Below, piece by piece: positions 12,395 through 25,040 of a stretch of 64,000 nt of DNA. How positions within the stretch are numbered: position 1 is the stretch's first letter; every line of letters begins with the position of its first letter. Source of the stretch: Eledone cirrhosa (taxonomy: Eukaryota > Mollusca > Cephalopoda > Octopoda > Eledonidae); the NCBI GenBank assembly GCA_964016885.1, contig OZ024741.1:415723081-415787080 (forward strand). The letters are read 5' to 3'. The translations under genes were made by a program, and so were the position numbers. The notes beneath the pieces were generated by a model. It searched no databases. It saw nothing but the letters and a program-made list of their open reading frames with translations, and was not told the origin of the DNA.

Positions 12395-15300
12395 TATTGA
12401 CTGGGGTACGTTATATTAACTGGGGTCACTGTAATATTAACTGGGGTCTCTATTATATTAACTGGGGTCTCTGTTATATTAACTGGGATCTCTGTTATAT
12501 TAACTGGGGTATGTTATATTAACTGGGGTCTCTGTTATATTAACTGGGGCCTCTGTTATATTAACTGGGGTCTCTCTTATATTAACTAGGGTCTCTGTTA
12601 TATTAAATGGTGTCTCTGTTATATTAACTGGGGTCTCTGTTATATTAACTGGTGCCTCTGTTATATTAACTGGGGTCTCTGTTATATTAACTGGGGCCTC
12701 TGTTATATTAACTGGGGCCTCTGTTATATTAACTGGGGTCTCTGTTATATTAACTGGGGTCTCTGTTATATTAACTGGGATATGTTATATTAACTGGGGT
12801 ACCTGTCATATTAACTGGGGTCTCTATTATATTAACTGGGGTCTGTGTTATATTAACTGGGGTATGTTATATTAACTGGGGTCTCTGTTATATTAACTGG
12901 GGTCTCTGTTATATTAACTGGGGCCTCTGTTATATTAACTGGGGCCTCTGTTATATTAAATGGGGTCTCTGATATATTAACTGGGGTCTCTGTTATATTA
13001 AATGGGGCCTCTGATATATTAACTGGGGTCTCTGTTATATTAACTGGGGCCTCTGTTATATTAACTGGGGCCTCTGTTATATTAACTGGGGCCTCTGTTA
13101 TATTAAATGGGGTCTCTGATATATTAACTGGGGTCTCTGTTATATTATATGGGGTCTCTGATATATTAACTGGGGTCTCTGTTATATTAACTGGGGTCTC
13201 TGATATATTAACTGGGGTCTCTGTTATATTAAATGGGGTCTCTGATATATTAACTGGGGTCTCTGTTATATTAACTAGGGTCTCTGTTATATTAACTGGG
13301 GCCTCTGTTATATTAAATGGGGTCTCTGTTATATTAACTGGCGCCTCTGTTATATTAACTGGGGCCTCTGTTATATTAACTGGGGCCTCTGTTATATTAA
13401 CTGGGGTCTCTGTTATATTAACTAGGGTCTCTGTTATGTTAAATGGGGTCTCTGTTATATTAACTGGGGCCTCTGTTATATTAACTGGGGCCTCTGTTAT
13501 ATTAACTGGGGCCTCTGTTATATTAACTGGGGGCTCTGTTATATTAACTAGGGTCTCTGTTATATTAACTGGGGCCTCTGTTATATTAAATGGGGTCTCT
13601 GTTATATTAAATGGGGTCTCTGTTATATTAACTGGCGCCTCTGTGATATTAACTGGGGCCTCTGTTATATTAACTGGGGCCTCTGTTATATTAACTGGGG
13701 TCTCTGTTATATTAACTAGGGTCTCTGTTATATTAACTGGGGCCTCTGTTATATTAAATGGGGTCTCTGTTATATTAACTGGCGCCTCTGTTATATTAAC
13801 TGGGGCCTCTGTTATATTAACTGGGGCCTCTGTTATATTATCTGGGGTCTCTGTTATATTAACTAGGGTCTCTGTTATGTTAAATGGGGTCTCTGTTATA
13901 TTAACTGGGGCCTCTGTTATATTAACTGGGGCCTCTGTTATATTAACTGGGGTCTCTGTTATATTAACTGGGGTCTCTGTTATATTAACTGGGGCCTCTG
14001 TTATATTAGCTGGGGCCTCTGTTATATCAACTGGGGTCTCTGTTACATTAAATGGGGTCTCTGTTATATTAACTGGGGCCTCTGTTATATTAACTGGGCC
14101 CTCTGTTATATTAACTGGGGCCTCTGTTATATTAACTGGGGTCTCTGTTATATTAACTGGGGTATGTTATATTAACTGCGGCCTCTGTTATATTAACTGG
14201 GGCCTCTATTATAGTAACTGGGGTCACTGTTATATTAACTGGGGTCTCTGTTATATTAACTGGGGTCTCTATCATATTAACTGGGGTCTCTGTTATATTA
14301 ACAGGGGTCTCTGTTATATTAACTGGGGTCTCTGTTATATTAACTGGGGTCTCTATTATATTAAATGGCGTCTATGTTATTTTAACTGGGGCCTCTGTTA
14401 TATTAACTGGGGCCTCTGTTATATTAACTGGGGTCTCTGTTATATTAACTGGGGTCTCTGTTATATTAACTGGGGTCTCTGTTATATTAACTGGGGTATG
14501 TTATATTAACTGGGGTCTCTGTTATATTAACTGTGGCCTCTGTTTTATTAACTAGGGCCTCTATTATATTAACTGGGGTCTCTGTTATATTAACTGGGGT
14601 CTCTGTTATATTAACTGGGGTCTCTGTTATATTAACTGGGGTATGTTATATTAACTGGGGTCTCTGTTATATTAACTGGGGCCTCTGTTATATTAACTGG
14701 GGCCTTTGTTATGTTAACTGGGGCCTCTGTTATATTAAATGGGGTCTCTGATATATTAACTGGGGCCTCTGATATATTAACTGGGGCCTCTGTTATATTA
14801 ACTGGGGTCTCTGTTATATTAACTAGGGTCTCTGTTATATTAAATGGGGTCTCTGTTATATTAACTGGGGTCTCTGTTATATTAACTGGTGCCTCTGTCA
14901 TATTAACTGGGGTCTCTGTTATATTAACTGGGGCCTCTGTTATATTAACTGGGGCCTCTGTTATATTAACTGGGGTCTCTGTTATATTAACTGGGGTCTC
15001 TGTTATATTAACTGGGGTATGTTATATTAACTGGGGTCTCTGTTATATTAACTGGGGCCTCTGTTATATTAACTGGGGCCTCTGTTATATTAACTGGGGC
15101 CTCTGTTATATTAAATGGGGTCTCTGATATATTAACAGGGGTCTCTGTTATATTAACTGGGGCCTCTGTTGTATTAACTGGGGCCTCTGTTATATTAACT
15201 GGGGCCTCTGTTATATTAAATGGGGTCTCTGTTATATTAACTGGCACCTCTGTTATATTAACTGGGGCCTCTGTTATATTAACTGGGGCCTCTGTTATAT

Positions 15301-16037
15301 TAACTGGGGTCTCTGTTATATTAACTAGGGTCTCTGTTATATTAAATGGTGTCTCTGTTATATTAACTGGGGTCTCTGTTATATTAACTGGTGCCTCTGT
15401 TATATTAACTGGGGTCTCTGTTATATTAACTGGGGCCTCTGTTATATTAACTGGGGCCTCTGTTATATTAACTGGGGTCTCTGTTATATTAACTGGGGTA
15501 TGTTATATTAACTGGGGTCCCTGTCATATTAACTGGGGTCTCTATTATATTAACTGGGGTCTCTGTTATATTAACTGGGGCCTCTGTTATATTAACTGGG
15601 GCCTATGTTATATTAACTGGGGTCTCTGTTATATTAACTAGGGTCTCTGTTATATTAAATGGGGTCTCTGTTATATTAACTGGGGTATGTTATATTAACT
15701 GTGGCCTCTGTTATATTAACTGGGGCCTCTATTATATTAACTGGGGTCTCTGTTATATTAACTGGGGTATCTGTTATATTAACTGGGGTCTCTGTTATAT
15801 TAACTGGGGTATCTTTTTTTTTACCTGGGGCCTCTGTTATATTAACTGGGGTCTCTGTTATATTAACTGGGGTCTCTGTTATATTAACTGGGGTCTCTGT
15901 TATATTAACTGGGGTATGTTATATTAACTGGGGTCTCAGTTATATTAACTGTGGCCTCTGTTATATTAACTGGGGCCTCTATTATATTAACTGGGGTCTC
16001 TGTTATATTAACTGGGGTCTCTGTTATATTAACTGGG
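12395..16037 (+). repeat. A-unit copy 3 (first half of a 3,613-bp tandem pair)
   Basis: GTCACTGTAAT at 12,425 recurs at 16,038, and every landmark between keeps the 3,613-bp offset (13,436/17,049, 14,533/18,146, 15,701/19,314, 15,951/19,564). I count ten 19-bp monomers in the period; 173 x 21 minus 20 equals 3,613. The block shares the TATCAACTGG, TCTATCATAT, TTAACAGGGG and GGCGTCTATG landmarks with copies 1 and 2 but lacks their internal 960-bp repeat. It has the extra variants TTATCTGGGG near 13,839 and GGGGTCACTG near 14,222. The first 30 bases (12,395 to 12,424) match copy 2 but are not part of the tandem period. Confidence 0.93.
15814..15822 (+). other. Nine-T run replacing TGTTATATT in one monomer
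   Basis: Within a monomer that reads TATC and then TTACCTGGGG, the nine bases normally TGTTATATT are all T. The homologous monomer at 25,533 to 25,541 has TGTTATATT and the same diagnostic TTACCTGGGG, so the change is three substitutions with no length change. It may be a real conversion to a homopolymer or a consensus or base-calling error. Confidence 0.9.
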
Positions 16038-19000
16038 GTCACTGTAATATTAACTGGGGTCTCTATTATATTAACTGGGGTCTCTGTTATATTAACTGGG
16101 ATCTCTGTTATATTAACTGGGGTATGTTATATTAACTGGGGTCTCTGTTATATTAACTGGGGCCTCTGTTATATTAACTGGGGTCTCTCTTATATTAACT
16201 AGGGTCTCTGTTATATTAAATGGTGTCTCTGTTATATTAACTGGGGTCTCTGTTATATTAACTGGTGCCTCTGTTATATTAACTGGGGTCTCTGTTATAT
16301 TAACTGGGGCCTCTGTTATATTAACTGGGGCCTCTGTTATATTAACTGGGGTCTCTGTTATATTAACTGGGGTCTCTGTTATATTAACTGGGATATGTTA
16401 TATTAACTGGGGTACCTGTCATATTAACTGGGGTCTCTATTATATTAACTGGGGTCTGTGTTATATTAACTGGGGTATGTTATATTAACTGGGGTCTCTG
16501 TTATATTAACTGGGGTCTCTGTTATATTAACTGGGGCCTCTGTTATATTAACTGGGGCCTCTGTTATATTAAATGGGGTCTCTGATATATTAACTGGGGT
16601 CTCTGTTATATTAAATGGGGCCTCTGATATATTAACTGGGGTCTCTGTTATATTAACTGGGGCCTCTGTTATATTAACTGGGGCCTCTGTTATATTAACT
16701 GGGGCCTCTGTTATATTAAATGGGGTCTCTGATATATTAACTGGGGTCTCTGTTATATTATATGGGGTCTCTGATATATTAACTGGGGTCTCTGTTATAT
16801 TAACTGGGGTCTCTGATATATTAACTGGGGTCTCTGTTATATTAAATGGGGTCTCTGATATATTAACTGGGGTCTCTGTTATATTAACTAGGGTCTCTGT
16901 TATATTAACTGGGGCCTCTGTTATATTAAATGGGGTCTCTGTTATATTAACTGGCGCCTCTGTTATATTAACTGGGGCCTCTGTTATATTAACTGGGGCC
17001 TCTGTTATATTAACTGGGGTCTCTGTTATATTAACTAGGGTCTCTGTTATGTTAAATGGGGTCTCTGTTATATTAACTGGGGCCTCTGTTATATTAACTG
17101 GGGCCTCTGTTATATTAACTGGGGCCTCTGTTATATTAACTGGGGGCTCTGTTATATTAACTAGGGTCTCTGTTATATTAACTGGGGCCTCTGTTATATT
17201 AAATGGGGTCTCTGTTATATTAAATGGGGTCTCTGTTATATTAACTGGCGCCTCTGTGATATTAACTGGGGCCTCTGTTATATTAACTGGGGCCTCTGTT
17301 ATATTAACTGGGGTCTCTGTTATATTAACTAGGGTCTCTGTTATATTAACTGGGGCCTCTGTTATATTAAATGGGGTCTCTGTTATATTAACTGGCGCCT
17401 CTGTTATATTAACTGGGGCCTCTGTTATATTAACTGGGGCCTCTGTTATATTATCTGGGGTCTCTGTTATATTAACTAGGGTCTCTGTTATGTTAAATGG
17501 GGTCTCTGTTATATTAACTGGGGCCTCTGTTATATTAACTGGGGCCTCTGTTATATTAACTGGGGTCTCTGTTATATTAACTGGGGTCTCTGTTATATTA
17601 ACTGGGGCCTCTGTTATATTAGCTGGGGCCTCTGTTATATCAACTGGGGTCTCTGTTACATTAAATGGGGTCTCTGTTATATTAACTGGGGCCTCTGTTA
17701 TATTAACTGGGCCCTCTGTTATATTAACTGGGGCCTCTGTTATATTAACTGGGGTCTCTGTTATATTAACTGGGGTATGTTATATTAACTGCGGCCTCTG
17801 TTATATTAACTGGGGCCTCTATTATAGTAACTGGGGTCACTGTTATATTAACTGGGGTCTCTGTTATATTAACTGGGGTCTCTATCATATTAACTGGGGT
17901 CTCTGTTATATTAACAGGGGTCTCTGTTATATTAACTGGGGTCTCTGTTATATTAACTGGGGTCTCTATTATATTAAATGGCGTCTATGTTATTTTAACT
18001 GGGGCCTCTGTTATATTAACTGGGGCCTCTGTTATATTAACTGGGGTCTCTGTTATATTAACTGGGGTCTCTGTTATATTAACTGGGGTCTCTGTTATAT
18101 TAACTGGGGTATGTTATATTAACTGGGGTCTCTGTTATATTAACTGTGGCCTCTGTTTTATTAACTAGGGCCTCTATTATATTAACTGGGGTCTCTGTTA
18201 TATTAACTGGGGTCTCTGTTATATTAACTGGGGTCTCTGTTATATTAACTGGGGTATGTTATATTAACTGGGGTCTCTGTTATATTAACTGGGGCCTCTG
18301 TTATATTAACTGGGGCCTTTGTTATGTTAACTGGGGCCTCTGTTATATTAAATGGGGTCTCTGATATATTAACTGGGGCCTCTGATATATTAACTGGGGC
18401 CTCTGTTATATTAACTGGGGTCTCTGTTATATTAACTAGGGTCTCTGTTATATTAAATGGGGTCTCTGTTATATTAACTGGGGTCTCTGTTATATTAACT
18501 GGTGCCTCTGTCATATTAACTGGGGTCTCTGTTATATTAACTGGGGCCTCTGTTATATTAACTGGGGCCTCTGTTATATTAACTGGGGTCTCTGTTATAT
18601 TAACTGGGGTCTCTGTTATATTAACTGGGGTATGTTATATTAACTGGGGTCTCTGTTATATTAACTGGGGCCTCTGTTATATTAACTGGGGCCTCTGTTA
18701 TATTAACTGGGGCCTCTGTTATATTAAATGGCGTCTCTGATATATTAACAGGGGTCTCTGTTATATTAACTGGGGCCTCTGTTGTATTAACTGGGGCCTC
18801 TGTTATATTAACTGGGGCCTCTGTTATATTAAATGGGGTCTCTGTTATATTAACTGGCACCTCTGTTATATTAACTGGGGCCTCTGTTATATTAACTGGG
18901 GCCTCTGTTATATTAACTGGGGTCTCTGTTATATTAACTAGGGTCTCTGTTATATTAAATGGTGTCTCTGTTATATTAACTGGGGTCTCTGTTATATTAA

Positions 19001-19650
19001 CTGGTGCCTCTGTTATATTAACTGGGGTCTCTGTTATATTAACTGGGGCCTCTGTTATATTAACTGGGGCCTCTGTTATATTAACTGGGGTCTCTGTTAT
19101 ATTAACTGGGGTATGTTATATTAACTGGGGTCCCTGTCATATTAACTGGGGTCTCTATTATATTAACTGGGGTCTCTGTTATATTAACTGGGGCCTCTGT
19201 TATATTAACTGGGGCCTATGTTATATTAACTGGGGTCTCTGTTATATTAACTAGGGTCTCTGTTATATTAAATGGGGTCTCTGTTATATTAACTGGGGTA
19301 TGTTATATTAACTGTGGCCTCTGTTATATTAACTGGGGCCTCTATTATATTAACTGGGGTCTCTGTTATATTAACTGGGGTATCTGTTATATTAACTGGG
19401 GTCTCTGTTATATTAACTGGGGTATCTTTTTTTTTACCTGGGGCCTCTGTTATATTAACTGGGGTCTCTGTTATATTAACTGGGGTCTCTGTTATATTAA
19501 CTGGGGTCTCTGTTATATTAACTGGGGTATGTTATATTAACTGGGGTCTCAGTTATATTAACTGTGGCCTCTGTTATATTAACTGGGGCCTCTATTATAT
19601 TAACTGGGGTCTCTGTTATATTAACTGGGGTCTCTGTTATATTAACTGGG
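16038..19650 (+). repeat. A-unit copy 4 (second half of the 3,613-bp tandem pair)
   Basis: It is nearly identical to copy 3 over its full length, including rare variants TTATCTGGGG, TGTTGTATTAAC (15,168 and 18,781) and the nine-T run. The one substitution I noticed is GGCGTCTCTG near 18,730 where copy 3 reads GGGGTCTCTG. At about 19,640 the two copies part: copy 3 runs into the GTCACTGTAAT start of copy 4, while copy 4 continues with ordinary monomers. Its last third (from about 18,935) is copied again at 25,041 to 26,720. Confidence 0.93.
19427..19435 (+). other. Second copy of the nine-T run
   Basis: It lies exactly 3,613 bp after the first run, in the corresponding monomer of A-unit copy 4. 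The change therefore predates the tandem duplication, or both derive from one assembled consensus. Confidence 0.9.
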
Positions 19651-20790
19651 GTCTCTGTTATATTAACTGGGGTATGTTATATTAACTGGGGCCTCTGTTA
19701 TATTAACTGGGGCCTCTGTTATATTAACTGGGGCCTCTGTTATATTAAATGGGGTCTCTGATATATTAACTGGGGTCTCTGTTATATTAACTGGGGCCTC
19801 TGTTATATTAACTGGGGCCTCTGTTATATTAACTGGGGCCTCTGTTATATTAACTGGGGTCTCTGTTATATTAACTGGGGCCTCTGTTATATTAACTGGG
19901 GCCTCTGTTATATTAACTGGGGTCTCTGTTATATTAACTAGGGTCTCTGTTATATTAAATGGGGTCTCTGTTATATTAACTGGGGTCTCTGTTATATTAA
20001 CTGGTGCCTCTGTTATATTAACTGGGGTCTCTGTTATATTAACTGGGGCCTCTGTTATATTAACTGGGGTCTCTGTTATATTAACTGGGGTATGTTATAT
20101 TAACTGGAGTCTCTGTAATATTAACTGGGGTCTCTATTATATTAACTGGGGTCTCTGTTATATTAACTGGGGCCTCTGTTATATTAACTGGGGCCTCTGT
20201 TATATTAACTGGGGTCTCTGTTATATTAACTAGGGTCTCTGTTATATTAAATGGGGTCTGTGTTATATTAACTGGGGTCTCTGTTATATTAACTGGTGCC
20301 TCTGTTATATTAACTGGGGTCTCTGTTATATTAACTGGGGCCTCTGTTATATTAACTGGGGCCTCTGTTATATTAACCGGGGTCTCTGTTATATTAACTG
20401 GGGTCTCTGTTATATTAACTGGGGTATGTTATATTAACTGGGGTCTCTGTTATATTAACTGGGGCCACTGTTATATTAACTGGGGCCTCTGTTATATTAA
20501 CTGGGGCCTCTGTTATATTAAATGGGGTCTCTGATATATTAACTGGGGTCTCTGTTATATTAACTGGGCCCTCTGTTATATTAACTGGGACCTCTGTTAT
20601 ATTAACTGGGGCCTCTGTTATATTAAATGGGGTCTCTGTTATATTAACTGGCGCCTCTGTTATATTAACTGGGGCCTCTGTTATATTAACTGGGGTCTCT
20701 GTTATATTAACTAGGGTCTCTGTTATATTAAATGGGGTTTCTGTTATATTAACTGGGGTCTCTGTTATATTAACTGGTGCCTCTGTTATA
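19651..20790 (+). repeat. End of the left family, copied downstream
   Basis: Together with the last part of A-unit copy 4 this forms a block (about 18,935 to 20,585) found again at 25,041 to 26,715, at 6,106 bp and then 6,127 bp offset after one added monomer near 25,780. Shared markers are TGGAGTCTCTGTAAT near 20,106, GGGGTCTGTG near 20,256, TTAACCGGGG near 20,376 and GGGGCCACTG at 20,461. After about 20,590 the two diverge (GGGACCTCTG occurs only here). Confidence 0.88.
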
Positions 20791-23700
20791 TTAACTGGGG
20801 TCTCTGTTATATTAACTAGGGTCTCTGTTATATTAAATGGGGTCTCTGTTATATTAACTGGGGTTTCTGTTATATTAACTGGTGCCTCTGTTATATTAAC
20901 TGGGGTCTCTGTTATATTAACTGGGGTCTCTGTTATATTAACTGGGGCCTCTGTTATATTAACTGGGGTCTCTGTTATATTAACTGGGGCCTCTGTTATA
21001 TTAACTGGGGTCTCTGTTATATTAACTGGTGCCTCTGTTATATTAACTGGGGTCTCTGTAATATTAACTGGGGTCTCTATTATATTAACTGGGGTGTCTG
21101 TTATATTAACTGGGGCCTCTGTTATATTAACTGGGGTCTCTGTTATATTAACTGGGGCCTCTGTTATATTAACTGGGGCCTCTGTTATATTAACTGGGGC
21201 CTCCATTATATTAACTGGGGTCTCTGTTATATTAACTGGGGTCTCTGTTATCTTAAATGGGGTTTCTGTTATATTAACTGGGGTCTCTGTTATATTAACT
21301 GGTGCCTCTGTTATATTAACTGGGGTCTCTGTTATATTAACTGGGGCCTCTGTTATATTAACTGGGGTCTCTGTTATATTAACTGGGGCCTCTGTTATAT
21401 TAACTGGGCTCTCTGTTTTATTAACTGGGGTCTCTGTTATATTAACTGAGGTCTCTGTTATATTAACTGGGGTCTCTGTTATATTAACTGAGGTCTCTGT
21501 TATATTAACTGGGGTCTCTATTATATTAACTGGGGTCTCTGTTATATTAACTGAGGTCTCTGTTATATTAACTGGGGCCTCTGTTATATTAAATGGGGTC
21601 TCTGATATATTAACTGGGGTCTCTGTTATATTAACTGGGGCCTCTGTTATATTAACTGGGGCCTCTGTTATATTAACTGGGGCCTCTGTTATATTAAATG
21701 GGGTCTCTGTTATATTAACTGGCGCCTCTGTTATATTAACTGGGGCCTCTGTTATATTAACTGGGGCCTCTGTTATATTAACTGGGGTCTCTGTTATATT
21801 AACTAGGGTCTCTGTTATATTAAATGGGGTCTCTGTTATATTAACTGGGGTCTCTGTTATATTAACTGGTGCCTCTGTTATATTAACTGGGGTCTCTGTT
21901 ATATTAACTGGGGCCTCTGTTATATTAACTGGGGCCTCTGTTATATTAAATGGGGTCTCTGATATATTAACTGGGGCCTCCGTTATATTAACTGGGGTCT
22001 CTGTTATATTAACTGGGGTCTCTGTTATCTTAAATGGGGTTTCTGTTATATTAACTGGGGTCTCTGTTATATTAACTGGGGCCTCTGTTATATTAACTGG
22101 GGCCTCCATTATATTAACTGGGGTCTCTGTTATATTAACTGGGGTCTCTGTTATCTTAAATGGGGTTTCTGTTATATTAACTGGGGTCTCTGTTATATTA
22201 ACTGGTGCCTCTGTTATATTAACTGGGGTCTCTGTTATATTAACTGGGGCCTCTGTTATATTAACTGGGGTCTCTGTTATATTAACTGGGCCCTCTGTTA
22301 TATTAACTGGGGCCTCTGTTATATTAACTGGGGCCTCTGTTATATTAAATGGGGTCTCTGTTATATTAACTGGCGCCTCTGTTATATTAACTGGGGCCTC
22401 TGTTATATTAACTGGGGTCTCTGTTATATTAACTAGGGTCTCTGTTATATTAAATGGGGTCTCTGTTATATTAACTGGGGTCTCTGTTATATTAACTGGT
22501 GCCTCTGTTATATTAACTGGGGTCTCTGTTATATTAACTGGGGCCTCTGTTATATTAACTGGGGCCTCTGTTATATTAACTGGGGTCTCTGCTATATTAA
22601 CTGGGGTCTCTGTTATATTAACTGGGGTATGTTATATTAACTGGGGTCTCTGTAATATTAACTGGGGTCTCTATTATATTAACTGGGGTCTCTGTTATAT
22701 TAACTGGGGCCTCTGTTATATTAACTGGGGCCTCTGTTATATTAACTGGGGTCTCTGTTATATTAACTAGGGTCTCTGTTATATTAAATGGGGTCTCTGT
22801 TATATTAACTGGGGTTTCTGTTATATTAACTGGTGCCTCTGTTATATTAACTGGGGTCTCTGTTATATTAACTGGGGTCTCTGTTATATTAACTGGGGCC
22901 TCTGTTATATTAACTGGGGTCTCTGTTATATTAACTGGGGCCTCTGTTATATTAACTGGGGTCTCTGTTATATTAACTGGTGCCTCTGTTATATTAACTG
23001 GGGTCTCTGTAATATTAACTGGGGTCTCTATTATATTAACTGGGGTGTCTGTTATATTAACTGGGGCCTCTGTTATATTAACTGGGGTCTCTGTTATATT
23101 AACTGGGGCCTCTGTTATATTAACTGGGGCCTCTGTTATATTAACTGGGGCCTCCATTATATTAACTGGGGTCTCTGTTATATTAACTGGGGTCTCTGTT
23201 ATCTTAAATGGGGTTTCTGTTATATTAACTGGGGTCTCTGTTATATTAACTGGTGCCTCTGTTATATTAACTGGGGTCTCTGTTATATTAACTGGGGCCT
23301 CTGTTATATTAACTGGGGTCTCTGTTATATTAACTGGGGCCTCTGTTATATTAACTGGGCTCTCTGTTTTATTAACTGGGGTCTCTGTTATATTAACTGA
23401 GGTCTCTGTTATATTAACTGGGGTCTCTGTTATATTAACTGAGGTCTCTGTTATATTAACTGGGGTCTCTATTATATTAACTGGGGTCTCTGTTATATTA
23501 AGTGAGGTCTCTGTTATATTAACTGGGGCCTCTGTTATATTAAATGGGGTCTCTGATATATTAACTGGGGTCTCTGTTATATTAACTGGGGCCTCTGTTA
23601 TATTAACTGGGGCCTCTGTTATATTAACTGGGGCCTCTGTTATATTAAATGGGGTCTCTGTTATATTAACTGGCGCCTCTGTTATATTAACTGGGGCCTC

Positions 23701-25040
23701 TGTTATATTAACTGGGGCCTCTGTTATATTAACTGGGGTCTCTGTTATATTAACTAGGGTCTCTGTTATATTAAATGGGGTCTCTGTTATATTAACTGGG
23801 GTCTCTGTTATATTAACTGATGCCTCTGTTATATTAACTGGGGTCTCTGTTATATTAACTGGGGCCTCTGTTATATTAACTGGGGCCTCTGTTATATTAA
23901 ATGGGGTCTCTGATATATTAACTGGGGCCTCCGTTATATTAACTGGGGTCTCTGTTATATTAACTGGGGTCTCTGTTATCTTAAATGGGGTTTCTGTTAT
24001 ATTAACTGTGGTCTCTGTTATATTAACTGGGGCCTCTGTTATATTAACTGGGGCCTCTGTTATATTAACTGGGGGCTCTGTTATATTAACTGGGGCCTCT
24101 GTTATATTAACTGGGCTCTCTGTTTTATTAACTGGGGTCTCTGTTATATTAACTGAGGTCTCTGTTATATTAACTGGGGTCTCTGTTATATTAACTGAGG
24201 TCTCTGTTATATTAACTGGGGTCTCTATTATATTAACTGGGGTCTCTGTTCTATTAACTGAGGTCTCTGTTATATTAACTGGGGTATGTTATATTAACTG
24301 GGGTCTCTGTTATATTAACTGGGTTCTCTGTTATATTAACTGGGGTATGTTATATTAACTGGGGTCTCTGTTATATTAACTGGGGTCTCTGTTATATTAA
24401 CTGGGGTATGTTATATTAACTGGGGTCTCTGTAATATTAACTCGGGCCTCTGTTATATTAACTGGGGCCTCTGATATATTAAATGGGGTCTCTGATATAT
24501 TAACTGGGTTCTCTGTTATATTAACTGGGGTATGTTATATTAACTGGGGTCTCTGTTATATTAACTGGGGTATATTATATTAACTGGGGTCTCTGTTATA
24601 TTAACTGGGGCCTCTGTTATATTAACTGGGGCCTCTGTTATATTAACTGGGGCCTCTGTTATATTAACTGGGGTCTCTGTTATATTAACTGGGGTCTCTG
24701 TTATATTAACTGGGGCCTCTGTTATATTAACTGGGGCCTCTGTTATATTAACTGGGGCCTCTGTTATATTAAATGGGGTCTCTGTTATATTAACTGGCGC
24801 CTCTGTTATATTAACTGGGGTATGTTATATTAACTGGGGTCTCTGTAATATTAACTGGGGTCTCTATTATATTAACTGGGGTCTCTGTTATATTAACTGG
24901 GGTCTCTGTTATATTAACTGGGGTCTCTGTAATATTAACTGGGGTCTCTATTATATTAACTGGGTTCTCTGTTATATTAACTGGGGCCTCTGTTATATTA
25001 ACTGGGGTCTCTGTTATATTAACTGGGGTCTCTGTTATAT
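20791..25040 (+). repeat. D block, copy 1
   Basis: This block of about 4.25 kb reappears at 46,622 to 50,850 with a constant 25,832-bp offset (21,094/46,926, 23,045/48,877, 24,571/50,403), broken only by one missing monomer in the downstream copy near 50,560. It contains long runs of pure 21-bp monomers, so it shows the longest stop-free frames of the window (558 codons forward from 21,094; 564 reverse ending at 22,109). Within it, 20,8xx to 23,0xx also matches 27,3xx to 29,5xx at 6,478 bp. Hallmarks are GGGGTGTCTG, GCCTCCATTAT, TTATCTTAAATGG and GGGCTCTCTGTTTTATT. It is not coding. Confidence 0.92.
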
